Source: Candidatus Poseidonia sp. (GTDB taxonomy: Archaea; Thermoplasmatota; Poseidoniia; Poseidoniales; Poseidoniaceae). From it: a DNA stretch of 64,000 nt. Under the pieces are notes generated by a model. It saw nothing but the letters and a program-made list of their open reading frames with translations, had not been told where the DNA came from and ran no database searches. The position numbers and the translations under genes were made by a program. This document shows positions 15,905 to 25,503 of this stretch, piece after piece. Location: the NCBI GenBank assembly GCA_030828165.1, contig JAURDA010000001.1, forward strand, positions 1 through 64,000, read 5' to 3'. Position 1 is the stretch's first letter. Each line of letters begins with the position of its first letter.

Positions 15905-18900
15905 ATGGGGTTGACCACGGAAGACGGCAAACCTTGCGAGGGGATTGAACAAGGCCCGTTTGAACCCGTTGCCATCGTGGGTCTCGGGGCGCTCATGCCC
16001 GACGCTTCGGACATCGATGCCTTTTGGGACAACATCTTGAATGCGAAAATCAGCATTCGTGAATTGCCCGAAGGTCGATGGCCGGGGCCGACTGAGCATT
16101 TTTGGAAAGAAGGCGGACCGGGCGAGCACACTGAAGGGTACACCTATGCGAAAATTGGGGCGCTTGTGGAAGGTGCGGAGTTTGATTGGCGACGCTGGCG
16201 CCAACCGCCGGGGACGCTGCCCCAAATCGACCCCTGTCAACAGTGGGCCGTGACCGTCTCGGCCGACGCCATCGAGCACGCAGGATACGACGGGGAAGAG
16301 CGAGACATCGACCGAACCCGAACGGGCGTGGTGTTCGCCAACGCTTTGGGCGGTGAAAACCGAAACATGTCAAACATCCGTGTATGGTCCAACCACACCA
16401 CGACCCTCGCCAAGGAGCACGGTCTGCCTGCAGACAAGGCCGATGCGTTCCAGGATGCCGTTTTGGAAGGCACGCCGAGGGTTGACGAAGACACCATGCC
16501 CGGAGAGCTGGCGAACGTGGTTTCGGGTCGCGTGGCGAATTTGCTCGATTTGCAAGGTCCCAACCACGCCATGGACGCAGCGTGTGCTTCCTCGATGGCG
16601 GCCGTCCTCGATGCCTGCCGATTGTTGCAGACGCGACAGGTCGACGTCATGCTGGCCGGTGCTGCTGACCGGACGATGGATCCGGCCACCTTTGCGAAAT
16701 TTTCAGCCATCGGGGCCCTGTCACCCACGCATTCCTCCCCGTTCGATGCTCGGGCCAACGGCTTCGTCATGGGCGAAGGTGCGGGGGTTCTCGTCCTCAA
16801 GCGCTTGAGCGACGCGATTCGTTCCGGCGATGAGATCTACAGCGTGATTCGCGGCGTCGGCGGCTCTTCGGATGGCCGAGGCAAAGGCATCACGGCGCCG
16901 AGTCAACGGGGTCAAGTGCAAGCCATCGCCAGGGCGTACAGCCAAGCCGGATATGCACCGTCAAGCGTTGAATTGGTGGAAGCGCACGGGACCTCGACCA
17001 AAGTTGGAGATGCTACCGAACTTTCGACCCTCTCTCGGTTGTGGACGGGAGTCGAGGGCACCGGCAAAGTCGCCGTGGGTTCCATCAAGTCCCAGATCGG
17101 CCACCTCAAGGCCGCAGCCGGCATTGCTGGCATCATGAAATCGGTGATGGCGCTCCACCATCGAACCATTCCCCCCAGCGCCAATTTCCAGACGCCCAAC
17201 CCTACCGTGGATTGGGGCGCTATCCCGTTCTTCGTTCCCACCCAGCCCTTGGACTGGCCACGTCCCGCCGACCATCCTCGCCGGGCAGGCGTTTCCGCGT
17301 TCGGCTTTGGAGGCACCAACTTCCACATCGCTTTGGAAGGATACGAGCCCGATTTCCACGCTCCTCTGGCCGCCCAGTGGGAGGGTCGATGGCAGGCGTA
17401 CAGCGGACAGGGCGATGCAGCTGCACCATCCGTGTTCGATGCCTCGCTTTCGCCAACCCTCACCCATGAAGCCCTCAAAGCGATTGAGGGCGGCGTGTTG
17501 CTGCGCTCGGCTGCCTCGGTTGAGGCTTTGAGCGCCGATCTGGCTTCGCTCAGTTTCGAAGGCCCGTTGTTTGACGACGACCCTCGCGGCTTGCGGCTCT
17601 CGCAGGCGCTTCAGGAAGCCAGCGAGGCTTACAACGTGGGCCACCCCGTACGCTTGGCTTTGGTGGCGACCTCGTGGGCCGAATTCACAAAACGTCAGTC
17701 CTTGGCCGTCCAAGCGATGGGCGACAAGGAAAAGTGGGGCTTTTTGCAAGCCCAAGGTGTCTTGCTCACGGACGAGGCAGCGCTACCCCCCGAGGCGAAA
17801 GCCGTTCACATGTATCCCGGTCAAGGCAGCCAATACGTCGGGATGACCGCTGACCTCGTCAAGCGATTCACTGCGCCGGACGATGTTTGGCGTCAAGCCG
17901 ACGAGACGATGGTCGAGGTGCTTGACGGCGAAACCCTCTCCAGTTTTGTGCTGCGCTCGGACCTCTCCAAAGAAGAGCGTCAAGAAGCCGAGCACAAACT
18001 CAAGCAAACCGAATACACCCAACCGGCCATGCTCACGGCCGATTTGGCCATTGAGCGCACCCTGAACGCCTTCGGTCACCAACCCGATATGGTCGCAGGG
18101 CACTCCCTTGGAGAATACGCAGCGCTGATGTCATCGGGGATTTTGGATATGGACGGTGCGTTGCGAGCCGCCGCTGCGCGGGGCACCGAGATGGGCTCGG
18201 TCGTCATCGACGACAAGGGCCTCATGGCGAGCGTGACCGCACCGTACGCCGAAGTCGAAGCGGTTTTGGAGGCGACCGACGGCTACGTCATCGCCGCCAA
18301 CAAGAATTCGCCAAAGATGACGGTCATCGCCGGTGAAACCGCCCCCGTTCGGGCGGCCATGGCGTCGTTTGAAGCGAAGGGTTTCTCGTGCGTTGAACTC
18401 GCTACTTCACACGCCTTCCACTCAAGAATCGTGGCTCCTGCCAACGAACCGCTGCGCCGATTTTTGGAAGGCCTGGAGATTCGCTGGCCCAGCGTCCCCA
18501 TCACCGCCAACGTTGACGGGACGTTTTATCCGACGAAGGGAGAGGAAGCCAAGGCTGCCATTTTGGAAAAACTTGCACCACAGATGGCGTCCTCGGTGGA
18601 ATGGACCAAGCAGATCGAGACCATGTACGGTGCCGGAGGGCGCCTTTTCGTTGAAGTCGGGCCGAAACGTGCGCTGACGATGTTTGCCATGCAGATCTTG
18701 GAAGGCAAACCGCACGTTCCCGTCATGACCAATCATCCCAAACAGGGCGGAATCGCTTCGTTTTTCACGGCCATCGGGGCCCTTGCGTTGGCCGGCCGCC
18801 CACCCGAATGGCCTGCTCTCGACTCCCCTTCCCTCCAAGACGCCTTCAAGGCCGGTCCAATCGAAGCCCAAGGGGGCGCCGGTTTGGTCGCTTCTTCGAC

Positions 18901-21900
18901 CACAGCAGAACTCGAAGCACTCCGTGTGCGTGCCCGTCCGCTGCCCGGAAGCGGCTCGCCTGCGCCGTCAGTGCCTGCGAATTCAGCCGTGATGGCACCC
19001 CCCTCCAACGACGAGCCCGCTCTTGGTCGAGCGATACGAGGCTACGTCGGTGACCGCATCGCCGCCTTTAGCGGGTATCCAGCATCGTTCTGTCACGGTC
19101 ATGTGGCTCTTGTTGACGGGTTGGGTTTGACGCCTGCGCAAGTGCAACAGGTTGCCGCAACGCTCGCTTCGGAAGCGACGACTGACCCCGAAGTCGACGG
19201 CTATGCCGCGGTGACGGCTGGCGATTTTGAACGCTGGGTTCGCCGCCCTCCTGCAACGTGGCGCCCGATGGCTTCCGTCACCGCTCCTTCGTCTCCAATG
19301 AACGTCCCCGTTCACACGGTTGGCGCGCTTCAAACCGCTTCACGCCGGGACCAAGACCCCTACGTCGTGACGGGCGTCTCGTTGGGCCTGCCGGGAATGG
19401 ACCGGGTGTTTTCAGAGGATGCGTTTGAGAAGCTTGTTCGCGGCGAGACCTGCATTAGCGAAGTCTCGGATGAATACAAACAACGCCTGCTCGACAAGAA
19501 CATCGTTCGGCTGATCAAAGGACGTGACGGCTCGGTGAACATGGACCAAGCCACCGTGTTTGGCGATATCCCGCAACTTGCCGGTCTCAAAGGGGCCTTT
19601 GACCTCGCCGACGAGTTTGGCATCGACCCCAAAGCGATTGTCGCTTGGGACATCAGCACCCAACTGTCCGTGGCCGCAGGCCTCCTTGCTCTGCGTGATG
19701 CTGGTATTCCGCTCACGCCGGTGGAGCAGGTCGGAAAGGGCGGGCTGAGGCTGATTCGGAACTGGCAGGTGCCTCAAATCCAGCGAGAGCGAACGGGGAT
19801 CGTCTTCTCCTCCTGTTTCCCGGGCCTCCAAATGGCCTCAAAACATGCGAAATCCAACGGGGATGACGGCGAGGGACGCTTTGACCGGCGCTACCTCTTC
19901 CAAACGCTGAACATGGGCCATTCCCAATTCGCTCAGTACACCGGTATTCGAGGCCCCAACACCACGATCAACCTCGCTTGTGCTTCGGCCACCGCCGCCT
20001 TTGGCGTCGCCGAGGATTGGCTTGATGCGGGCCGTGTCGACCGCGTGGTCATCATCAGCGGTGACGATGTGACGGGAGACGATCTCTGGGAATGGATTGC
20101 CGGTGGCTTTGCCGCGTCGGGCGCCGCCGCGACCAACAACGTCGTTGAAGAAACCGCACTGCCCTTTGACCGTAGACGCAACGGGCTGATTTTGGGGATG
20201 GGCGCCGCTGCGTTCGTCGTGGAACGGCATTCGGAAGCCCAGCAAAGAGGCGTCCAGCCGATCGCCGAATTCCTCGGTTCAACCACGGCAAATTCGGCCT
20301 ACCACGGCACCCGGCTTGACGTTGAACACGTCGGGCAGGTCGTGAACGAGTTCATTACGAGCATGGAGCGGCGCTGGGGCTTTGACCGGCACCAAATCGC
20401 CCCCAACACCGTGTTCTACTCCCACGAAACCTACACGCCAGCGAGAGGGGGCTCGGCCCAATCGGAAGTGCGGGCTCTGCGGGAAACCTTTGGCGACTCA
20501 ACGAACAAACTGGTCATTGCCAACACGAAAGGATTCACCGGCCATCCGATGGCGGTGGGCATTGAAGACGCGAGCATGTTCTACGGTCTCTTGACCGGTC
20601 GGCTGCCCCCCATCGCCAACCACAAGGAGAAGGACCCCGAATTGGGAGATTTGAACCTCTCCACCGGTGGCGATTATCCAAACGTGACCTATGGGCTTCG
20701 CTTTGCAGCCGGCTTTGGGTCGCAAATAGCGCTCTCGCTGATGCGAAAATGGCCGGTGGAAGGCGACCGCATCGACGGTGGGAAGTTGCTCGCTTGGGCC
20801 CGAGGACTCGCCGGAACGGACGATGTTGTCATGCGGGTCTTGCAAAACAAACTCGTGGCCTACGTCAACGGAGACGACAATTTGCACGGCGGCGTTCAAG
20901 GCGATGCTTGGCTCCCTACCGAGGCGTGGGAAGGAAAACCCTCTGCGCAACCGGTCGTCGCCTCAACACCCGTGGCGACCGAACCCGCGGCGCCCTCGGT
21001 GGCTGAACCACCGGCAACGCCACCCGCACCAACTCCGGCCCCTCCTGCGCCCGTTGTTGGCGATGCAGACATGATTTCAACGGTCGTGGACGTGGTGGTT
21101 CACCACACCGGTTACCCGGCAGATTTCGTTGAGCTGGACCAGGACCTTGAGGGCGAATTGGGCATCGACACGGTGAAACAAGCCGAGATCATGGCGGACA
21201 TCCGGGAACGATTCTCCCTCCCTGTCGACGAAGACTTCGTTCTTGCCGATTATCCAACCCTCAACCACATGATCGGCTACATCCAGCGCATGACCGGCGG
21301 CGAAGCCGCCCCTGTTGTGGCGCCCGTTGCCGCCGCCACGTCTCCCGTAACCCTTCCTGAGGCCACCCCGCAGCCAGCAAACGAAAGCGCTCCATCTGCG
21401 CCCCCGGTTGAGACGGTTGACGACGCTACGATGGTTGAAACCGTTGTTTCGGTGGTCGTTCATCACACCGGTTACCCGGCCGACTTTATCGAACTCGACC
21501 AAGACCTCGAAGGGGAATTGGGCATTGATACGGTGAAGCAAGCCGAGATCATGGCGGACATTCGGGACCGATTTTCGCTCCCGGTCGACGAAGACTTTGT
21601 CTTGGCGGACCACCCTACGCTAAACCACATGATCGGGTACATCCAAGGGATGAAGGGAGGCGCCTCCAAGGCCGCTCCAAGCGTCGTTTCCCCGCCCTCC
21701 CCGTCAAATGATCAACCGATGGCTGAACCCAAATCCGCTCCGCCCGCTTCATCCCCTGCTCCGGTCGCGACGGGCGGCCACGACGAGATTGAATCCGTGT
21801 TGGTCGAAGTGGTGGTCAACCACACGGGCTATCCTGCGGATTTCATCGAGATGGACCAGGACCTCGAGGGTGAACTTGGCATTGACACGGTGAAACAAGC

Positions 21901-24736
21901 TGAGATCATGGGGGAGATTCGGGAACGCTTCTCCTTGCCGGTCGACGAGGACTTCGTGTTGGCCGACCATCCAACGCTCAACCATTTCACGGCCTACATC
22001 GTGAGGATGCAAGGCGGTGATGCAGCGGCAACCCAAGCGGAATCCAACGCTGAAGCCTCACCAGCCTCAGCCCAAGCCCCAGCATCGGCGCCTGCCGAAT
22101 CGGTGGCCACGGGCACCCGTCGGTGGCAGGTTGAGGTTGAAGCCTGTCCGGGCGTGCATTCCCCGCTTTCCCTTTCGGGAACGGTTGTGGTTTCCGATGA
22201 CGGTTGGGGCATCGCCGAGGCCTTCTGTCAACGCATGGAGGCAAGAGGTTTGAAGGCCGTGCGCGTTGGTTTTGAAAGCAAAATCAGGGACCCATCTCGG
22301 CTTGAAGAAAACGGAAGGGTGGTCCTCAGGGCCGACCCGGAACAGCCCGAGCATCTCCAATGGATCGCCAGCGAACTCAGCGAAACCGCCTTGGCGGCCT
22401 TGGTTCACATGGCGCCAATAAAACTCGCCTCTGAACAATGGGGCGAGGACACCTACCCTTCCTCGCAGGTTGCCCTTGCCGCTCACGGATGGTTTGGACT
22501 GCTCAAGGAGTTGGGCGGGCATCTTTCAACCGAAAAGCCGGGGCTTGTCGCCTCGGTCACGGCCCTTGACGGACGCCACGGAAACATCGGCGACCGGTTC
22601 AACGCCGTTCAATGCGCTGCGAGCGGCATCACGAAATCCTATGCGTTTGAGCGCCCTGATTTGCGATGCCGTGCCTTGGATTTGCATCCTGACGTGGTAT
22701 TGGACGAAACGGCCGCTGCTGAAGCCATTGAGCACGACTTGTTCGGTCTCGACGGCGAGGTTGAGGTCGGTCTGGACCGTGACGGTCGCCGATGGGCACT
22801 CGTCGCCTTTGCGGAAGACGTCGTGGACGAGGTGAAACCGCTGACAGCGGCCGATACGTGGCTCGTCTCGGGCGGAGGCTCGGGCGTGACGGCTGCGTCC
22901 ATCATCGGGGTGGCGAAGGCTTCGCCGAAAGCCGGGGCGCATTTCGTCTTGCTCGGTCGTTCGGTGCTCATCGAATCAACCGAATCTTGGATTGATTGGA
23001 CGGAAGCCCAATTGACCGAAGAGAAGAACGCTTTGCGACAGCGCCTCGTCGATGCGAGCGATTCAGGCAAAGTAACGATGGTGGAATGGAACAAAGCATG
23101 GCAGGCCTTCACGCGAAGTTGCGATGTTTACCGGACGCTCCACGTCATTCAGCAAACCGGAAACACCGCTGAATACCGGTCCGTGGACGTCATGGACGCC
23201 GACGGTTTGCGTGACCTTGGCTCTTCGTTGGGCCGCCCCATCACCGGGGTGGTTCACGGAGCGGGCTTGGAAGATTCCAAGTTGGTCGCTGACAAAGGCT
23301 ACGACGTCTTTGATCGTGTGGTCCGCGTCAAGGTTGACGGCTGGCGTGCTTTGCTGGGAGCCGTGAACGCCTCGGGATTGGACGTCCCTGAATTTGCGTG
23401 TTGTTTCACGAGCGTCGCTGGACGGTTCGGCAACGGTGGGCAAACCGATTATGCGGCGGCCAACTCGATTCTTGACGCTGAAATGGCCCGTTTGACCGCG
23501 ACCTCTTCAGCTCGGGGGGTCGCCATCGGTTGGACCGGCTGGCGGGACGTCGGCATGGCGACTCGTGGGTCCATCGAAGCGGTTTTCGCCGCTGCGGGCA
23601 TTGAGACGTTGGCGGTGGACGACGGCGTCGCCATCTTCGTCGCCGAGGCGTTGCAGGGCGGCAAGCGACGCGTTCTGGGCTGCGGCTCGCTCGGGCTGAT
23701 GGACCGATTCTCGTCTTTCCGAGAAGCCCCGGTGAAGTTGCCTTCACCGATGTCGGAGTTGATGGCGGACCCGTCCCGTTTCCCGTTCATTGACAAGATG
23801 GTTGAACTGGAAGAACACGAGCGTCTTGTCTCGCAATGCACGCTGTCCACTGAAGACCATCCGTTCCTCATCGACCACGCCATCGAAGGCGTTCCTTACC
23901 ACCCCGGCGTGATGGCGTTGGAGATGTTTGCACAAAACGCCCTGTTGTTGCGCCCCACCACTTGCCTTGCAGGGTTTGAGGACGTGGCGTTCGGCCTCCC
24001 CGTGAAACTTCTCAAGGGACCGATAACGGTGCGTGTCGAGGCTGAGTATCTTCGTTCCAAAGACGACATGACCTGGGTGCGTTGCCGCTTGGTTTCGGAT
24101 TTGACGAACTCAAAAGGCGAGCGTTTCGGTGAGCGAGAACACCACGTGGCCACGGTTCGTCTGGTCAACAAGCAGGAAGACCTTCGGCCGTTTTTGCAGC
24201 ATGAAGTCGAAGCGTTGCCCACGATCGGCACGCCGCCGGGCGGTGTGTTGCTCCACGGCCCCGAGTTCATCTATTCGCGATATTTCCACGGGCCCCGCTT
24301 CCAATCTCACGGTGGCGTGCTCGCTGGGTTTGGTGACGAGAATGCCATCGGCATCGATGGCGTGGCCCTGATGCGCCATCAACTTCCGGCCACCGATCAG
24401 TTTGCTAACGAGCAAGCCGGCGAGACGGTGCTGCTCGAAGCCCTGCCCATGCTCATCGAAGCCGGCTTCCAAAATGCCGGTTTGGTGGCCATGGAATCGC
24501 TTGGATACAGCAGCCTTCCCGTCGGCATCGCATGGTCCACCATGCTTCGCGTTCCTGAAGCGGACGAACACCTTCGTCTCCGCAGTTTGCAAACGGCTCA
24601 TCACGACGACGGCGTCACCGAGCACGATGTGTTGATCGTCGGCGAGGACGACGCGCCCGTGCTTTCCCTCAAGGGATTGAAACTGAAGGCCATGGCCACG
24701 GTTGAAGAGGGCCAACGGTTCTCGCTCGAGCGCTGA
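15905..24736 (+). CDS. Multidomain fatty-acid/polyketide synthase: KS-AT-KS-ACPx3-KR-DH (2943 aa)
   Basis: Iterative type I synthase related to bacterial PfaA/PUFA-like enzymes. Domains by residue: KS1 about 20-470 with Cys227 (DAACASS), His361 (EAHGTST), His400 (IGHLKAA); AT about 630-940 with GQGSQ and Ser734 (GHSLGEY); linker with a weak carrier-like stretch near 1035-1115; KS2 about 1150-1640 with Cys1359 (LACASAT), His1507 (YSHETYT) and His1547 (FTGHPM); three carrier domains at about 1720-1797, 1839-1917 and 1959-2036; KR with an N-terminal structural half, about 2060-2590, NADPH loop SGGGSGVTA, Ser2503 and Tyr2516; double hot-dog DH about 2630-2935 with His2652 (DHPFLIDH), YHPGVMALE and FHGPRF. 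No enoyl reductase or thioesterase domain. In all three carriers the usual pantetheinylated Ser is Thr (GIDTVKQ; 1756, 1876, 1995). Flanked by FabI and a phosphopantetheinyl transferase. Product is unknown; a saturated or partly unsaturated fatty acid is the simplest reading. Confidence 0.93.
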   Translation: MGLTTEDGKPCEGIEQGPFEPVAIVGLGALMPDASDIDAFWDNILNAKISIRELPEGRWPGPTEHFWKEGGPGEHTEGYTYAKIGALVEGAEFDWRRWRQPPGTLPQIDPCQQWAVTVSADAIEHAGYDGEERDIDRTRTGVVFANALGGENRNMSNIRVWSNHTTTLAKEHGLPADKADAFQDAVLEGTPRVDEDTMPGELANVVSGRVANLLDLQGPNHAMDAACASSMAAVLDACRLLQTRQVDVMLAGAADRTMDPATFAKFSAIGALSPTHSSPFDARANGFVMGEGAGVLVLKRLSDAIRSGDEIYSVIRGVGGSSDGRGKGITAPSQRGQVQAIARAYSQAGYAPSSVELVEAHGTSTKVGDATELSTLSRLWTGVEGTGKVAVGSIKSQIGHLKAAAGIAGIMKSVMALHHRTIPPSANFQTPNPTVDWGAIPFFVPTQPLDWPRPADHPRRAGVSAFGFGGTNFHIALEGYEPDFHAPLAAQWEGRWQAYSGQGDAAAPSVFDASLSPTLTHEALKAIEGGVLLRSAASVEALSADLASLSFEGPLFDDDPRGLRLSQALQEASEAYNVGHPVRLALVATSWAEFTKRQSLAVQAMGDKEKWGFLQAQGVLLTDEAALPPEAKAVHMYPGQGSQYVGMTADLVKRFTAPDDVWRQADETMVEVLDGETLSSFVLRSDLSKEERQEAEHKLKQTEYTQPAMLTADLAIERTLNAFGHQPDMVAGHSLGEYAALMSSGILDMDGALRAAAARGTEMGSVVIDDKGLMASVTAPYAEVEAVLEATDGYVIAANKNSPKMTVIAGETAPVRAAMASFEAKGFSCVELATSHAFHSRIVAPANEPLRRFLEGLEIRWPSVPITANVDGTFYPTKGEEAKAAILEKLAPQMASSVEWTKQIETMYGAGGRLFVEVGPKRALTMFAMQILEGKPHVPVMTNHPKQGGIASFFTAIGALALAGRPPEWPALDSPSLQDAFKAGPIEAQGGAGLVASSTTAELEALRVRARPLPGSGSPAPSVPANSAVMAPPSNDEPALGRAIRGYVGDRIAAFSGYPASFCHGHVALVDGLGLTPAQVQQVAATLASEATTDPEVDGYAAVTAGDFERWVRRPPATWRPMASVTAPSSPMNVPVHTVGALQTASRRDQDPYVVTGVSLGLPGMDRVFSEDAFEKLVRGETCISEVSDEYKQRLLDKNIVRLIKGRDGSVNMDQATVFGDIPQLAGLKGAFDLADEFGIDPKAIVAWDISTQLSVAAGLLALRDAGIPLTPVEQVGKGGLRLIRNWQVPQIQRERTGIVFSSCFPGLQMASKHAKSNGDDGEGRFDRRYLFQTLNMGHSQFAQYTGIRGPNTTINLACASATAAFGVAEDWLDAGRVDRVVIISGDDVTGDDLWEWIAGGFAASGAAATNNVVEETALPFDRRRNGLILGMGAAAFVVERHSEAQQRGVQPIAEFLGSTTANSAYHGTRLDVEHVGQVVNEFITSMERRWGFDRHQIAPNTVFYSHETYTPARGGSAQSEVRALRETFGDSTNKLVIANTKGFTGHPMAVGIEDASMFYGLLTGRLPPIANHKEKDPELGDLNLSTGGDYPNVTYGLRFAAGFGSQIALSLMRKWPVEGDRIDGGKLLAWARGLAGTDDVVMRVLQNKLVAYVNGDDNLHGGVQGDAWLPTEAWEGKPSAQPVVASTPVATEPAAPSVAEPPATPPAPTPAPPAPVVGDADMISTVVDVVVHHTGYPADFVELDQDLEGELGIDTVKQAEIMADIRERFSLPVDEDFVLADYPTLNHMIGYIQRMTGGEAAPVVAPVAAATSPVTLPEATPQPANESAPSAPPVETVDDATMVETVVSVVVHHTGYPADFIELDQDLEGELGIDTVKQAEIMADIRDRFSLPVDEDFVLADHPTLNHMIGYIQGMKGGASKAAPSVVSPPSPSNDQPMAEPKSAPPASSPAPVATGGHDEIESVLVEVVVNHTGYPADFIEMDQDLEGELGIDTVKQAEIMGEIRERFSLPVDEDFVLADHPTLNHFTAYIVRMQGGDAAATQAESNAEASPASAQAPASAPAESVATGTRRWQVEVEACPGVHSPLSLSGTVVVSDDGWGIAEAFCQRMEARGLKAVRVGFESKIRDPSRLEENGRVVLRADPEQPEHLQWIASELSETALAALVHMAPIKLASEQWGEDTYPSSQVALAAHGWFGLLKELGGHLSTEKPGLVASVTALDGRHGNIGDRFNAVQCAASGITKSYAFERPDLRCRALDLHPDVVLDETAAAEAIEHDLFGLDGEVEVGLDRDGRRWALVAFAEDVVDEVKPLTAADTWLVSGGGSGVTAASIIGVAKASPKAGAHFVLLGRSVLIESTESWIDWTEAQLTEEKNALRQRLVDASDSGKVTMVEWNKAWQAFTRSCDVYRTLHVIQQTGNTAEYRSVDVMDADGLRDLGSSLGRPITGVVHGAGLEDSKLVADKGYDVFDRVVRVKVDGWRALLGAVNASGLDVPEFACCFTSVAGRFGNGGQTDYAAANSILDAEMARLTATSSARGVAIGWTGWRDVGMATRGSIEAVFAAAGIETLAVDDGVAIFVAEALQGGKRRVLGCGSLGLMDRFSSFREAPVKLPSPMSELMADPSRFPFIDKMVELEEHERLVSQCTLSTEDHPFLIDHAIEGVPYHPGVMALEMFAQNALLLRPTTCLAGFEDVAFGLPVKLLKGPITVRVEAEYLRSKDDMTWVRCRLVSDLTNSKGERFGEREHHVATVRLVNKQEDLRPFLQHEVEALPTIGTPPGGVLLHGPEFIYSRYFHGPRFQSHGGVLAGFGDENAIGIDGVALMRHQLPATDQFANEQAGETVLLEALPMLIEAGFQNAGLVAMESLGYSSLPVGIAWSTMLRVPEADEHLRLRSLQTAHHDDGVTEHDVLIVGEDDAPVLSLKGLKLKAMATVEEGQRFSLER
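21064..22020 (+). repeat. Three tandem acyl-carrier repeats in the megasynthase gene
   Basis: Three copies of a roughly 80-residue carrier module separated by Pro/Ala/Ser-rich linkers, with the GIDTVKQAEIM core at 21161, 21521 and 21878 (spacing 360 and 357 bases). The copies are nearly identical over the core at both protein and DNA level, as expected for recent duplication or gene conversion; tandem carriers are a hallmark of PUFA synthases. Confidence 0.85.
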
Positions 24737-25503
24737 TGGTGGTGTCCATGACGGGCATGACGGAATTGAGTTCACCCGTGCCCGGCGTCCGCCTCTTTGC
24801 AAGTCCCGTGCACGCTCATGCTCTCGCCGACGTCCCGCTGGCAGACGCCGGCGAGGTGGCGACGTTTGCAACCGAGAAACGGCGCAACGAACACTTGACC
24901 GGACGGTGGTTGCTCGGCCAAGCCCTGATGGCGCACGGAGAGCGGGATTTGTCCGCCCTGGAGGTCCTGCGAAGCGAACAGCGTGCTCCGTCACTTGCCT
25001 TCATCCAAGGTGCGTGGCGGCGTACACCGTTGCCGTCCATCTCCATCGCTCACAGCGGCGGAAGGGCGGTGGTGGCGTTGGGTCCTGCTGGCCGATGCAT
25101 CGGCATTGACCTCGAACCGTTGGAGCGTGCGTTGGCTCAAAACGCGTTTGATCTCATCGCCAAAGGCGAGGAACTTGAACAACTTCGGCTGCATCCTGAA
25201 CAGGCCATGCGGTTGTGGACGGGGAAGGAAGCGGTTCAGAAAGCGATGGGTTTGGGGATGCACCTCAACCCGAGGGATATTCAAATTCCAATTGATAACA
25301 ATAGGAGTCAGATTCCAATTGAAAAATCAAAAATCCAATTGGAATATTGGACTGACGAGGAGTATCATTTTTCCCTCGCCTCTCGACCAAAACCAGTCCC
25401 CGAACGCACGCCCGAGGACGTGCTCTTGGACCAAACCAAGGCGGCGATGAACGCCAATCCCGATTGGGGCGTGGGTTGCAACACCCAACGAAACGCTCGG
25501 TAA
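24736..25503 (+). CDS. 4'-phosphopantetheinyl transferase (Sfp/AcpT type)
   Basis: Moves 4'-phosphopantetheine from CoA to carrier proteins. Seen: the paired family motifs CIGIDLEPLE near residue 120 (Mg/CoA site; usually GIDIE) and LWTGKEAVQKAMG near residue 162 (W-x2-KEA-x2-K), and ISIAHSGGRAVVAL just before the first. Start ATG overlaps the megasynthase stop by one base (TGATG), strong evidence of translational coupling and of the substrate being that enzyme. Length 255 is Sfp-like. Odd: residues about 183-206 are encoded by an AT-rich stretch with three TCCAATTG repeats, unlike the rest of the gene, and the reading frame continues through it. Confidence 0.88.
   Translation: MVVSMTGMTELSSPVPGVRLFASPVHAHALADVPLADAGEVATFATEKRRNEHLTGRWLLGQALMAHGERDLSALEVLRSEQRAPSLAFIQGAWRRTPLPSISIAHSGGRAVVALGPAGRCIGIDLEPLERALAQNAFDLIAKGEELEQLRLHPEQAMRLWTGKEAVQKAMGLGMHLNPRDIQIPIDNNRSQIPIEKSKIQLEYWTDEEYHFSLASRPKPVPERTPEDVLLDQTKAAMNANPDWGVGCNTQRNAR
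25283..25350 (+). repeat. AT-rich TCCAATTG triplicate inside the PPTase gene
   Basis: The octamer TCCAATTG occurs at about 25287, 25315 and 25334 within a stretch that is mostly A and T, in a gene and neighbourhood that are GC-rich. Encoded residues are QIPID, QIPIE and KIQLE. It keeps the frame and lies just after the KEA motif, where family members have a variable loop, so it looks like a small in-frame expansion or insertion. Confidence 0.6.
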
